NCBI GenBank assembly: GCA_963751335.1
Contig: CAVVUB010000001.1
Coordinates: 1 to 64,000, forward strand
Length of the DNA stretch: 64,000 bases
DNA from: Bog-473 sp963751335
GTDB lineage: Bacteria; Actinomycetota; Acidimicrobiia; Acidimicrobiales; RAAP-2
Direction: 5' to 3'
In this document: one piece after another, positions 26,953 through 35,597 of the stretch
Numbering within the stretch: position 1 is the first letter of the stretch
How the letters are laid out: each line of letters opens with the position of its first letter
Made by a program: the position numbers and the translations under genes
The notes under the pieces: generated by a model
The model's input: only the letters and a program-made list of their open reading frames with translations
Told to the model about the DNA's origin: nothing
Databases searched by the model: none

Positions 26953-27612
26953 ATGGCAACGACCACAGAAGACCTCCAGACCACCACCCCTGTCGTGACG
27001 CTGACGCCAGAGGCGTTCGGGATCGTCAAGGATGCGATCGGGCAGGAACCCGACCCGGGCTCGCTTGCCCTGTGGCTCGAGGTGCGCGGCGTGCAGGAGG
27101 GCTCGTTCGTCTACGACCTCTACTTCCAGGCCGTCTCCGACGCCGGCGAGGGCGACGCCCGACACCAGCACGACGAGCTCGTGGTGATCGTGCCCGAGGC
27201 CAGTGTCGACCGCCTGCGGGGGGCCCGGCTCGAGTGGTCCGAAGATGGCGGCGGCGGGCTCGTCCTCGTCAACCCCAACACGCCCAGTGTCGAGGAGGCC
27301 AACCCGGGGGTGCCGCCCGAGATCCTGGCCAAGGGCATCGCCGGGCCGCTGGCCACCCGGGTGATGGCCGTCCTCGAGCAGGCGGTCAACCCTTCGATCG
27401 CCAGCCACGGCGGGCGGGCCGACCTGGTCGCCCTCAACGAGGAGGACGGGACGGCCTACCTGCGCCTGTCCGGCGGGTGCCAGGGCTGTGCCATGTCGCA
27501 GATGACGTTGCGTCAGGGGATCGAGACCACGCTGCTCGAAGAAGTTCCCGAGCTCACCAAGGTGCTCGACGTCACCGATCACGGCAGCGGCGAGAACCCC
27601 TTCTACTCCTGA
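26953..27612 (+). CDS. NifU C-terminal-domain protein (NfuA-like iron-sulfur carrier)
   Basis: Residues ~12-105 resemble the A-type (IscA-like) fold seen at the N-terminus of NfuA but lack its cysteines. Residues ~130-205 are the NifU scaffold domain with NPSIASHGGRADLVALNEED and the cluster-binding pair Cys176-x-x-Cys179 in SGGCQGCAMSQ, followed by LRQGIETTLLEEVPE. Such proteins bind a 4Fe-4S cluster and pass it to target enzymes. ATG at 26953 follows a TAGACT box, implying a leaderless mRNA. The neighbours are the cysteine-rich gene (divergent) and aroC. No suf or isc genes are in the window. Confidence 0.88.
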   Translation: MATTTEDLQTTTPVVTLTPEAFGIVKDAIGQEPDPGSLALWLEVRGVQEGSFVYDLYFQAVSDAGEGDARHQHDELVVIVPEASVDRLRGARLEWSEDGGGGLVLVNPNTPSVEEANPGVPPEILAKGIAGPLATRVMAVLEQAVNPSIASHGGRADLVALNEEDGTAYLRLSGGCQGCAMSQMTLRQGIETTLLEEVPELTKVLDVTDHGSGENPFYS

Positions 27613-27721
27613 GCTCCGCCCCCGGGCGCGTGCCGCTCCGCACCCGGACACGCCGCGGGCCGCCCCGGCCCAAACCGCCGATGAGGCGCGTCCGAGCTGA
27701 AGGGGCGCGCAGGCCGTCCGG

Positions 27722-27727
27722 TAGCGT
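27722..27727 (+). promoter_or_regulatory. -10 box for a leaderless aroC transcript
   Basis: TAGCGT ends six bases before the GTG start of aroC at 27734. The match to TANNNT and the spacing are those of leaderless actinobacterial promoters. No clear -35 element is seen. Confidence 0.5.
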
Positions 27728-27733
27728 TGACCC

Positions 27734-28996
27734 GTGCTGCGCTTCTTGACCGCGGGGGAATCCCATGGCAAGGCCCTGGTGGTCGTGGTGGAAGGATTGC
27801 CCGCAGGCCTGCCGGTCGAAGCGTCCGACGTCGGCCACGAGTTGGCCCGACGCCGGCTCGGCTACGGGCGCGGCCCTCGCATGCGCTTCGAGGCCGACGA
27901 GATCACCCTGGTCGGTGGCATCCGCCACGGGCGCACGCTCGGCTCGCCGGTGGCCATCGAGATCGCCAACAGCGAGTGGCCCAAGTGGACCGAAGAGATG
28001 TCCCCGGGCCCTGGTGCGCCGGACAAGGTGCTCACTCAGCCCCGGCCCGGCCACGCCGACCTGCCCGGGATGCTCAAGTACGGCTTCGACGACGCCCGCG
28101 ACGTCCTCGAGCGGGCCTCGGCCCGGGAAACGGCGGCCCGGGTGGCGGCGGGGACGCTGGCCAAGCTGCTGCTGAGCCACCTCGGGGTGTCGATCGTGAG
28201 CCACATCGTGCGGCTGGGGGAAGCGGCGACGGGACCGGACAGCCCGCGCCCGCGACCCGCCGACCTGGACCGGGTCGACGAGAGCGCCGTGCGCTGCTTC
28301 GACCCGGCGGCCGAGGAGGCGATGATCGCCGCCGTGAAGGCGGCCGGCAAGGCCGGCGACTCGCTGGGCGGCGTGGCCGAGGTGCTGGCCTACGGCGTGC
28401 CCGTCGGGTTGGGGAGTCACGTGCAGTGGGACCGCAAGCTCGACGCCAACCTGGCTCAGGCCCTCATGTCGATCCAGGCGGTGAAGGCGGTCGAAATCGG
28501 CGAAGGGTGGGAGAACGCGGGCCGGCGCGGCTCGGAGGCCCACGACGCCATCCTCTACGACCAGACGCAGGGGTACGTCCGGTCGACGGACCGGGCGGGC
28601 GGGATCGAGGGCGGGATCTCGAACGGCGCGCTGGTGGTGGCCCGGGTGGCCATGAAGCCGCTGGCCACCTTGAACCGACCCGTGCTCCAGACGGTCGACG
28701 TGGTGACGAAGGAATCGACGCACAGCTTCCGCGAGCGCACCGACACCACGGCGGTGCCCGCCATGGGTGTCGTAGCAGAGTCGATGATGGCGCTCGTCCT
28801 GGCCAACGAGGCGCTGCGCAAATTCGGTGGCGACTCGCTGGCCGAGATCGTGCGCAACCGCGACGGGTACGCCGACGCGCTGGGGTCGACGCCGTCGGCC
28901 GCGGTGGGCCGGCGGGCACCGGGCGCGGGCGAATTCGTGGGCAACGAGCCCGAGGCGACGCCGGACCCCGACGGCATCGGCAGCGCGGCACGATGA
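27734..28996 (+). CDS. aroC: chorismate synthase
   Basis: The protein opens MLRFLTAGESHGKALVVVVE, the first chorismate synthase signature, and has RRRLGYGRGPRMRFEADEIT, RASARETAARVAAG and ALMSIQAVKAVEIGEGWENA with GGIEGGISNGALVVARVAMK and VVTKESTHSFRERTDTTAVP. It makes chorismate from EPSP using reduced FMN. At 420 residues it is slightly longer than usual through its C-terminal tail (GNEPEATPDPDG). GTG at 27734 is the first codon of a likely leaderless mRNA. Its TGA overlaps the aroK ATG, starting an aroC-aroK-aroB-aroQ-pepP-efp-nusB run. Confidence 0.97.
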   Translation: MLRFLTAGESHGKALVVVVEGLPAGLPVEASDVGHELARRRLGYGRGPRMRFEADEITLVGGIRHGRTLGSPVAIEIANSEWPKWTEEMSPGPGAPDKVLTQPRPGHADLPGMLKYGFDDARDVLERASARETAARVAAGTLAKLLLSHLGVSIVSHIVRLGEAATGPDSPRPRPADLDRVDESAVRCFDPAAEEAMIAAVKAAGKAGDSLGGVAEVLAYGVPVGLGSHVQWDRKLDANLAQALMSIQAVKAVEIGEGWENAGRRGSEAHDAILYDQTQGYVRSTDRAGGIEGGISNGALVVARVAMKPLATLNRPVLQTVDVVTKESTHSFRERTDTTAVPAMGVVAESMMALVLANEALRKFGGDSLAEIVRNRDGYADALGSTPSAAVGRRAPGAGEFVGNEPEATPDPDGIGSAAR

Positions 28997-29574
28997 CGCC
29001 GCGCATCCTGCTGGTCGGGATGATGGGCGCGGGCAAGACGACGACGGGCCGGCTGCTGGCCGGCGCGCTCGGCTGGCGCTACCGCGACTCGGACGCCGAC
29101 GTCGAGGCCGACACCGGGCTCACCGTGCCCGAGCTCTTCGCCCGGGACGGCGAGGCCGCCTTCCGCCAAGCCGAGGCGACCGTGCTGGCCCGGGCCTGCG
29201 CCGACCCGCTGCCCTCGGTGGTGTCGGTCGCCGGCGGCGCCGTGCTCAGCGCGGAGAACCGGGCCCGCATCGCAGCGAGCGGCACCGTGGTGTGGCTGCG
29301 GGCGCGGCCCGAGACCCTGGCCACCAGGGTGGGTGACGGCGCCGGGCGCCCGCTGCTGGACGAGGGTCCGGCCGAGGCCATGGTGCGGCTCAGTGCGGCG
29401 CGGACGCCGTTCTACGAAGAGGTGGCCGACGTGGTGGTCGACGTCGACGACCTCGAGGCCGAAGACGTGGCCGAGCGCATCCTGGCCGCCGTGGGCGCCG
29501 ACCTGGTCATCGACGAGGTGGAGAACGGCGCCAGCGGAACCGGCGGCCCCACCGCGTTCTGGACCGGCGCCTGA
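28993..29574 (+). CDS. aroK: shikimate kinase
   Basis: The P-loop is GMMGAGKTT at residues 9-17, followed by YRDSDADVEADTGLTVPELF (the shikimate-binding DxD region), FARDGEAAFRQAEATVL, SVAGGAVLSAENRARI (GGG-type motif) and a lid arginine region RVGDGAGRPLLDEG. The enzyme phosphorylates shikimate at O3. ATG at 28993 overlaps the aroC stop. The C-terminus (VENGASGTGGPTAFWTGA) is longer than in most homologues and has no known role. aroB starts two bases after the stop. Confidence 0.95.
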   Translation: MTPRILLVGMMGAGKTTTGRLLAGALGWRYRDSDADVEADTGLTVPELFARDGEAAFRQAEATVLARACADPLPSVVSVAGGAVLSAENRARIAASGTVVWLRARPETLATRVGDGAGRPLLDEGPAEAMVRLSAARTPFYEEVADVVVDVDDLEAEDVAERILAAVGADLVIDEVENGASGTGGPTAFWTGA

Positions 29575-29575
29575 G

Positions 29576-30616
29576 GTGCACGCGCTCTCCGTCGACCTGG
29601 CCGACCGTTCCTACCCCGTCCTGGTGGGGGCGGGCGCCCGCCACGAGGTGGCCCGCTTCGTGCCGCCCGGGGCCAAGCTGGCGGCCGTCGTCACCCAGGA
29701 GGTGGTCACCGACGCCGGCTGGCTCGACGGTCTCGACCCCGGCCTGCCCTTCGAGGTCTGCCTCATCCCCGAGGGGGAGGCGGCCAAGACGCTGGCCACG
29801 GTGGAGTCGCTGGCCCGGCGCTTCGCCGCCTCGGGCCTGTCCCGGGCCGACGTGGTCATCGCGGTGGGCGGCGGGATCGTGACCGACGTGGCCGGGTTCG
29901 CCGCCGCCACCTATCACCGGGGCACCGCCTACCTCAACGTGGCCACCACCCTCCTGGCCCAGGTCGACGCGGCCATCGGCGGCAAGACCGGGGTGAACCT
30001 GCCCGAGGGCAAGAACCTGGTCGGTGCGTTCTGGCAGCCCCACGCCGTGCTCTGCGACACCGAAACGCTGCAGACCCTGCCGCGGCGCGAGTGGGCCTGC
30101 GGGCGGGGCGAGATTGCCAAGTACGCCTTCTTGGGGGAGGGGCCCAGCGCGGACCAGCCCATCGAGGATCAGGTGGCCCGCTGCGCCGCCATCAAGGCGG
30201 CGGTCGTGTCCGAGGACGAGCGCGAGGGTGGCCGGCGCGTGATCCTCAATTACGGCCACACGTTGGCCCACGCGTTGGAGGCCGCCGCGCTGGACGAGCA
30301 TCCCGACTGGGACCTGCGCCACGGCGAGGCGGTGGCCATCGGGATCCTCTTCGCGGCCCGCCTGGCCGAGCGCCTGGGGCGGATCGACGCGGCGCGGGTG
30401 GCCGAGCACCGCGCCGTGGTGGGCAGTTTCGACCTCGCCGGGGACCTGCCGCCGGGGGCGCGGGTCGAGGAGCTCGTCGCCTTCATGGAGCGCGACAAGA
30501 AGGCCCAGCACGACCTCACCTTCGTGCTCGACGGGCCCGACGGGGTCGAGGCCGTGCGGGGCGTGGCTCCGGCGGACGTGGTCGCTACCCTGGCGGACAT
30601 GGGTGCCCGACCGTGA
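29576..30616 (+). CDS. aroB: 3-dehydroquinate synthase
   Basis: The NAD-binding segment VIAVGGGIVTDVAGFAAATY, the ATTLLAQVDAAIGGKTGVNL motif, EGKNLVGAFWQPHAVLCDTE, GEIAKYAFL and the metal-ligand region YGHTLAHALEAA and HGEAVAIGILFAA are all present. It converts DAHP to 3-dehydroquinate using NAD and a divalent metal. GTG at 29576 gives VHALSVDLADRSYPVLVGAG, the normal N-terminus. The length (346 residues) is normal. The stop overlaps the GTG of aroQ. Confidence 0.96.
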   Translation: MHALSVDLADRSYPVLVGAGARHEVARFVPPGAKLAAVVTQEVVTDAGWLDGLDPGLPFEVCLIPEGEAAKTLATVESLARRFAASGLSRADVVIAVGGGIVTDVAGFAAATYHRGTAYLNVATTLLAQVDAAIGGKTGVNLPEGKNLVGAFWQPHAVLCDTETLQTLPRREWACGRGEIAKYAFLGEGPSADQPIEDQVARCAAIKAAVVSEDEREGGRRVILNYGHTLAHALEAAALDEHPDWDLRHGEAVAIGILFAARLAERLGRIDAARVAEHRAVVGSFDLAGDLPPGARVEELVAFMERDKKAQHDLTFVLDGPDGVEAVRGVAPADVVATLADMGARP

Positions 30617-31061
30617 GCCTCGTCCTCCTGCTGTCGGGGCCGAACCTCAACCTGCTGGGTGAGCGTGAACCCGAGATCTACGGCACCGAGACGCTGGCCG
30701 ACCACGTGAAGCGGGCCGAGGCGGCCGCGGGCCGGCACGGGCTCGACCTCGAGCACCGCCAGACCAACCACGAGGGCGAGCTGGTCGACGCCGTGCACGG
30801 GGCCCGGGGCGAGCCGACGCGCTGGTCGTCAACGCGGGCGCGTTGAGCCATACGTCGTGGTCCCTGCACGATGCGGCGGCCGCCTTCGACGGACCCCTCG
30901 TCGAACTCCACCTCACGAACCCGGCCGCCCGCGAGCCCTTCCGCCACACCTCGGTGCTGGCGCCGGTCGCCGCCGGCGTCGTCGCCGGCTTCGGCGGGCT
31001 GGGCTACGAGCTCGCCATCGATGCCGTTGCCGCACTGCTGAAGGGAGCACAGGACCGATGA
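30613..31061 (+). CDS. aroQ: type II 3-dehydroquinate dehydratase, one frame change
   Basis: GTG at 30613 opens LVLLLSGPNLNLLGEREPEI (the catalytic tyrosine lies just after, in YGTETL), followed by HRQTNHEGELVDAVHGAR. Near 30808 the frame shifts by one lost base and resumes ADALVVNAGALSHTSWSLHD, VELHLTNPAAREPFRHTSVL (catalytic histidine and arginine) and GYELAIDAVAALL. Joined, it is about 149 residues, exactly the family length. It makes 3-dehydroshikimate. ATG of the next gene overlaps its stop at 31058-31061. A sequencing error is the likely cause of the break. Confidence 0.93.
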
Positions 31062-32243
31062 CCACCACGAGGGCCTCCGCCACGCCCAGGACCGAGCCCC
31101 GGCTCAACCCCTACACCCCCGCCACCACGGCCCTGTCGCCGATCACGGTGACGGGCCGCCTCGACCGGCTGCGCGCCGGCTTCGACGATCTCGGGGTCGA
31201 CGCTGCTCGTGGTGACCACGTTGCCCAACATCCGCTACCTCACCGGGTTCTCCGGTTCGGCCGGTGTCCTCACGGTCAGCAGCGCCCGCGCCCTGCTCAC
31301 CACCGACGGGCGCTACCGCACCCAGTCGGCCGAGCAGATCTCGGGGACGGGCGCCGCGGCCCAGGTCGACATCGAGATCGGGCCGGTGACCGCTCAGCGC
31401 AAGGCGGCCACCGACGTGCTCGCCGGCCACACCCGCATCGGGCTCGAGGCCGACAACATCACCTGGAGCGGCCAGCGGGCCTGGGCCGACCTGGTCGACC
31501 CTGACCACCTGGTGCCCACCTCGCGCGCGGTCGAGGTGCTGCGCGAGCGCAAGGACGCGGCGGAGATCGCCCGCATGGAGCGAGCCGCCGCCATCGCCGA
31601 CGCCGCGCTCTTCGAGGTGTTGCCGCTCATGAGCCAGGGCGTGACCGAGGAGCACTTCGCGCTCGAGCTCGATACGGCCATGCGCCGGGGCGGCGCCGAG
31701 AGCACGGCCTTCGACACGATCGTGGCGGCGGGGGAGAACTCGGCCAAGCCGCACCATCACCCCGGCGGCCGCCCCATCGCCCCGGGCGATCCCGTGGTGG
31801 TCGACTTCGGGGCCACCTTCGAGGGCTACCGCTCCGACATGACCCGCACCTTCTGCGTCGACGCCGACCCCGAGGGCGAGCTGGCCCGCATCTTCGAGGT
31901 GGTGAGCACCTCGCAGGCGGCCGGCGCGCAGGCGGTGCGCCCCGGCATCAGCGCCAAGGAGGTGGACGACGTCTGCCGCCAGATCATCAGCGAGGCCGGC
32001 TGGGCCGACCGTTTCGAGCACGGCACCGGCCACGGCGTCGGCCTCGATATCCACGAGGCCCCGACGGTCTCGCAGCTGGGCACTGCTATCCTCGCCCCCG
32101 GCTTCGTCGTCACCGTGGAGCCTGGTGTGTACGTTCCCGGGCACGGTGGTGTTCGCGTCGAGGACACGCTCGTCGTGACCGAGGACGGCGCCCGCCCCCT
32201 GACCCGCTTCACAAAGGACATCCATGGCAGTCTCGACCAATGA
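31058..32243 (+). CDS. pepP: M24 family Xaa-Pro aminopeptidase, one frame change near the N-terminus
   Basis: ATG at 31058 begins a short N-terminal region ending GRLDRLRAGFDDLGVDA; an apparent extra base near 31197 shifts to LLVVTTLPNIRYLTGFSGSA. The creatinase-type N-domain is followed by the M24 metal site: HHHPGGRPIAPGDPVVVDFG, GYRSDMTRTFCVD, FEHGTGHGVGLDIHEAP and VVTVEPGVYVPGHGGVRVED, which keep the five D/D/H/E/E ligands. It removes N-terminal residues next to proline. Its end overlaps efp by 20 bases, an arrangement (pepP-efp-nusB) common in Gram-positives. Confidence 0.93.
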
Positions 32244-32784
32244 CCTGAGGAACGGCATGAGTTTGGACCTGCCCGAGGGCCTGTTCAGCGTCGTCGAGTT
32301 CCAACACGTCAAGCCGGGCAAGGGCGGTGCCTTCGTGCGCACCAAGCTCAAGAACCTGCGCAGCGGTGCGGTGATCGAGCGCACCTACCGGGCCGACGAG
32401 AAGCTCGAGCAGGCCATCATCGACAAGCGGGACATGCAGTTCCTCTACCGCGACGGTGCCGACTACGTGTTCATGGACACCACCACCTATGAGCAGATGA
32501 ACGCCCCTCCGGACACGCTCGGTGACGCCCCCAACTACCTGAAAGAAGGCGACGCGGCCAACCTCCAGATGTACAACGGCGAGATCGTCGGAGTCGACCT
32601 GCCCGCCGCGGTCGAGCTCACGGTCACCGAGACCGAGCCGGGCATGCAGGGCGACCGGGTCTCGGGCGCCCGCAAGTCGGCCACCCTCCAGACCGGCCTC
32701 GTGGTCCAGGTGCCGCTGTTCGTGAACACGGGCGACGTCCTCAAGGTCGACACCCGCTCGGGCGAGTACCTGACCCGGGCCTAG
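32224..32784 (+). CDS. efp: translation elongation factor P
   Basis: The protein has the three-domain EF-P sequence: MAVSTNDLRNGMSLDLPEGL, FQHVKPGKGGAFVRTKLKNL with Lys33 at the loop tip, RDMQFLYRDGADYVFMDTTT, and C-terminal RVSGARKSATLQTGLVVQVP and VDTRSGEYLTRA. EF-P frees ribosomes stalled at polyproline. No EpmA-type modification genes are visible; actinobacterial EF-P usually functions unmodified. The start at 32224 lies inside the end of pepP. nusB follows after eight bases. Confidence 0.97.
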   Translation: MAVSTNDLRNGMSLDLPEGLFSVVEFQHVKPGKGGAFVRTKLKNLRSGAVIERTYRADEKLEQAIIDKRDMQFLYRDGADYVFMDTTTYEQMNAPPDTLGDAPNYLKEGDAANLQMYNGEIVGVDLPAAVELTVTETEPGMQGDRVSGARKSATLQTGLVVQVPLFVNTGDVLKVDTRSGEYLTRA

Positions 32785-32792
32785 CGCCCGGC

Positions 32793-33194
32793 ATGTCTGA
32801 CGACGCCCCCCGCCACCAGCAACGGGAACGGGCGCTCTCCCTCCTCTACGAGGCCGAGCTCAAGGGGGAGGACCCCGTGGCCGTGGCCGACGCCCTGGCC
32901 GTGCCGCCCGACCCCTACGTCCGCACCCTGCTCGAGCACGTCTCGGCGGGGCGCAACGACGCTGACCGCCGTATCGGCGCCGCCTCGGCCAACTGGCCCA
33001 TCGAGCGCATGGCCGTGATCGACCGCCTGGTCCTGCGCCTGGCCGTGGCGGAATTGGGCGACCCCGAAGGCCCGCCCACGGCCGTGGTCATCGACGAGGC
33101 GATCGAGCTGGCCAAGGCGTACTCGACCGACGAGTCGGGGGGCTTCGTCAACGGCATCCTGTCCACCATCGCCCGTGAGGTCAGGCCCGGCTGA
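32793..33194 (+). CDS. nusB: transcription antitermination factor NusB
   Basis: RHQQRERALSLLYEAELKGE is the N-terminal RNA-binding helix of NusB; NWPIERMAVIDRLVLRLAVA and PTAVVIDEAIELAKAYSTDE with SGGFVNGILSTIAREV complete the all-helical fold. It acts with NusE at boxA to prevent early termination in rRNA operons. Length (133 residues) is normal. It is the last gene of the aroC-nusB run; the next gene has its own promoter. Confidence 0.96.
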   Translation: MSDDAPRHQQRERALSLLYEAELKGEDPVAVADALAVPPDPYVRTLLEHVSAGRNDADRRIGAASANWPIERMAVIDRLVLRLAVAELGDPEGPPTAVVIDEAIELAKAYSTDESGGFVNGILSTIAREVRPG

Positions 33195-33213
33195 ATCTCC
33201 CGGTCGCTCGCCG

Positions 33214-33252
33214 TTGAGGTTCCACGCCAGTAGTGCTAATCTCATTAGCACT
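33214..33252 (+). promoter_or_regulatory. promoter and overlapping palindromic operator of the GntR-NHL operon
   Basis: TTGAGG at 33214-33219 and TAATCT at 33237-33242 are separated by exactly 17 bases. The -10 box lies inside a perfect palindrome with nine-base arms AGTGCTAAT / ATTAGCACT around CTC (33232-33252). The ATG of the regulator follows immediately at 33253, so the transcript is probably leaderless and the regulator would block its own promoter by binding the palindrome. The elements are seen directly; their use is inference. Confidence 0.8.
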
Positions 33253-33603
33253 ATGCCGGAGCTCCACGTCGACCCCAGCGACCCGGCCCTGCTCCACGAA
33301 CAGGTGGCGGCCGAAATCCGTCGCGCCATCGCCGACGGCGAAGCCGTCCCCGGCGAACGACTCCCTCCGGCGCGAGATCTGGCCACGGTGCTCGGCGTGA
33401 ACGCCAACACGGTGTTGCGGGCCATGCGACAACTCCGCGACGAAGGCCTCGTCGAGTTCCGGCGGGGCCACGGGATCACGGTCAGCGGCCAGGCGCCGAA
33501 GCGCAGCGCCCTCATCGCGCGGGCGCGGGACCTGGTGCGCTACGCCCGGCAGCAGGGCTATCAGCCCGACGAATTGATTCAGATCATCGAGGGACTGCGG
33601 TGA
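33253..33603 (+). CDS. GntR-family transcriptional regulator (short YtrA-like type)
   Basis: The product opens MPELHVDPSDPALLHEQVAA, then EIRRAIADGEAVPGERLPPA, RDLATVLGVNANTVLRAMRQ and LRDEGLVEFRRGHGITVSG, a complete GntR winged helix-turn-helix. Only about 30 residues follow (LIARARDLVRYARQQGYQPD), as in YtrA-type members, which lack a large effector domain. The ATG directly follows the palindrome, with no ribosome site. YtrA regulators normally control ABC transporter genes; here the next gene, overlapping by GTGA, is an NHL-repeat membrane protein. Confidence 0.9.
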   Translation: MPELHVDPSDPALLHEQVAAEIRRAIADGEAVPGERLPPARDLATVLGVNANTVLRAMRQLRDEGLVEFRRGHGITVSGQAPKRSALIARARDLVRYARQQGYQPDELIQIIEGLR

Positions 33604-34898
33604 CGCTCACCCTCGGGCCACCCGACGCCACCGAGGCGGAACGGACCGAAGCCCTCATCCGCGAGGCGCGCCGCCTGCAGCGCCGCCGATGGTGGTGCGC
33701 AATCGCGTTGGTGACCCTGGTGCTCGCCGTCGCGGCCGTGGTCGTGGTGTCGTTCGGGGAAGGTGGTCCCGCACCGCCGCGTCGGCCCACACCTCGTCCG
33801 CTCGCTCCGCAGGTTCAGCGAAGGGTGCAGGGCCCCTCGCTCGGTCCGGCGACGTCGTATCAGTTGAGCGGTCCGCTCGGCGTCGCGGTCGACCGAGGCG
33901 GAGACGTCTACTTCACCGACGGGAACCGGGTGTTCGAAGTGGTCGGGGCCACGCAGCAACTCGAGGTCGTGGCCGGCACCGGGGCGGCGGGCTTCTCCGG
34001 CGACGGCGGTCCCGGCCCGGAGGCCAGGCTTACTGGCCCGAGCGGCGTCGCCGTCGCCCCCAACGGCGATGTCTACTTCGAAGACGGCAATCGGGTCCGC
34101 AAGGTCTCGGCGGCCGATGGGGTCATCTCGACCGTGGCCGGAAACGGCCACGCCGGCTCCGGCGGCAACGGGGGTCCGGCCGTCAGAGCGTCGCTGGACT
34201 TCGGAGGCCAAGGCACGGCTGTCGGCGGCCTCAGCGACACCATCGCCGTGAGTCCCGACGGTGACCTGTACCTGGCCGAGCCGGCCAACAACGAGGTGCA
34301 GAGGGTGGCGCTGGACACCGGGGTCATCACTACAGCCGTTGGTCCGGGGATCCACTGCGGCCCGCTCGATGGGATCTGCCAGGCGGCCTCCCATCCGTGT
34401 GCGCCGGTGGGTGTCGGCGTGGACCGCTCCTCGAACCTCTTTGTCGCCACCGGGTGTGGCTCGGTCCGCGAGCGAGTCGCGGCCACCGGAGCGACGTCGA
34501 CGATCTTCTCCACCAGTCGGGATCCCGCCCTGGCCGGGACGGGGAGCGTGCACGATCCGACCGGACTGGCCGTCGGCAACGACACGACGCTCTTCGTCAC
34601 GGAGGCCTACGGCCGGCGGTTGTACGAGCTCGACCGGGCCACCGGGCGGGTCGTCTCCGTCGCCGGTACCGGCGACGAGACCGTGCCACAACCGGGTCAG
34701 ACCGCGGGCGACGGGGGACCGGCGTCTGCGGCCAGCTTCGGACTGGCCCTCGGCGCCGCCGTCGACGGGCAGGGAAACGTCTACGTCGCCGACTTCTTCA
34801 ACGACGCCATCCGGCTGATCGACCGCCGTACCGGTGTCATGTCGACGGTCGCCGGGCAGATCCCCTCGTCACCCCAGCAGCAGGGACACTGCTGCTGA
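33600..34898 (+). CDS. single-pass membrane protein with extracellular NHL-type beta-propeller
   Basis: After about 30 charged residues there is one membrane segment (WWCAIALVTLVLAVAAVVVV), a proline-rich linker, then repeated units such as LSGPLGVAVDRGGDVYFTDG, LTGPSGVAVAPNGDVYFEDG, IAVSPDGDLYLAEPANNEVQ and LGAAVDGQGNVYVADFFNDA with intervening VAGTGAAGFSGDGG. This is the pattern of NHL propeller repeats, here about six, facing outside. GTG at 33600 overlaps the regulator's stop, so the two are co-translated. The C-terminus ends in PQQQGHCC. Its ligand is unknown; surface sensing or adhesion is possible but unsupported. Confidence 0.85.
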   Translation: MTLTLGPPDATEAERTEALIREARRLQRRRWWCAIALVTLVLAVAAVVVVSFGEGGPAPPRRPTPRPLAPQVQRRVQGPSLGPATSYQLSGPLGVAVDRGGDVYFTDGNRVFEVVGATQQLEVVAGTGAAGFSGDGGPGPEARLTGPSGVAVAPNGDVYFEDGNRVRKVSAADGVISTVAGNGHAGSGGNGGPAVRASLDFGGQGTAVGGLSDTIAVSPDGDLYLAEPANNEVQRVALDTGVITTAVGPGIHCGPLDGICQAASHPCAPVGVGVDRSSNLFVATGCGSVRERVAATGATSTIFSTSRDPALAGTGSVHDPTGLAVGNDTTLFVTEAYGRRLYELDRATGRVVSVAGTGDETVPQPGQTAGDGGPASAASFGLALGAAVDGQGNVYVADFFNDAIRLIDRRTGVMSTVAGQIPSSPQQQGHCC

Positions 34899-34967
34899 GG
34901 GCCGCAACTGCCGAACGCTGACGGCCGCAGCCGGGGTGCCACGGCGACCACCGCGCGGTGGGCGCGC

Positions 34968-35023
34968 TAAGGTGCACACCTGACCGTGAAGTGAGTCCCG
35001 TGAGGCTCACACGGCTGGAGGAG
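34968..35023 (+). promoter_or_regulatory. pyr operon leader: -10 box, PyrR-binding RNA hairpin and ribosome site
   Basis: TAAGGT at 34968-34973 is a plausible -10 box. Just downstream, 34991-35010 reads GTGAGTCCCGTGAGGCTCAC: GTGAG/CTCAC arms enclosing TCCCGTGAGG, which matches the PyrR-binding loop consensus (UCC-N-G-N-GAGG). The Shine-Dalgarno GGAGGAG (35017-35023) follows seven bases later. In mycobacteria, PyrR with UMP is reported to bind such a loop and block translation; the close spacing here fits that mode rather than an attenuator, and no terminator hairpin is seen. Confidence 0.78.
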
Positions 35024-35025
35024 CA

Positions 35026-35597
35026 GTGGCCGAACGCGAGCGCAGTCAGTACGCGACCCCACGGGGGCGTGTTCGTGGCCCACTCCCAGGTTCTCACCAC
35101 CGCCGACGTGCAACGCGCCCTCACGCGCATGTCCCACGAGATCATCGAGCGCAACGGCGGCGTGGACGACGTCGTGCTCATCGGGCTCCAGACCGGCGGT
35201 GTCCCGTTGGCCGGCAAGATGGCCGACCTCCTGCGTCACATCGAGGAGGGCGCGCTCGAGGTGGGCACGCTCGATGTGGCCTTCTACCGCGACGACATCG
35301 GCCTGCGGCCCGTGCTGCCCGAGGCGGTCACCGACGTGCCGGTCGACCTCGCCGGCCGGGTGGTGGTCCTGGTCGACGACGTGCTCTTCACCGGGGCGGA
35401 CCATCCGGGCCGCCCTCAACGCGCTGAACGACTTCGGCCGGGCCCGGGCCATACAGCTGGCCGTCATGGTCGACCGGGGCCACCGCGAGCTGCCCATCCG
35501 GCCCGACTTCGTGGGCAAGAACCTGCCCACGCGGCGCGAGGAGATGGTCGACGTCGGCGAGGACGGCGTCTGGATCGGCACGCTGGAGGACCGGTGA
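35026..35597 (+). CDS. pyrR: pyr operon regulator / uracil phosphoribosyltransferase PyrR, frame-disrupted
   Basis: GTG at 35026 sits two bases after GGAGGAG and reads VAERERSQYATP; a frame change in the CCCCACGGGGG run near 35062 leads to VFVAHSQVLTTADVQRALTR, MSHEIIERNGG, VVLIGLQTGGVPLAGKMADL and VVVLVDDVLFTG (the PRPP loop). A second change near 35398 gives RTIRAALNALNDFGRARAIQ and IRPDFVGKNLPTRREEMVDV. Joined length fits PyrR (~190 residues). It senses UMP and binds the leader RNA at 34991-35010. The stop overlaps the pyrB GTG. Confidence 0.93.

Noticed and set aside
34899..35025. Terminator-antiterminator attenuator in the pyr leader
   Set aside because: There is no second strong hairpin with a T-run between the PyrR loop and the start codon; the loop adjoins the ribosome site directly.
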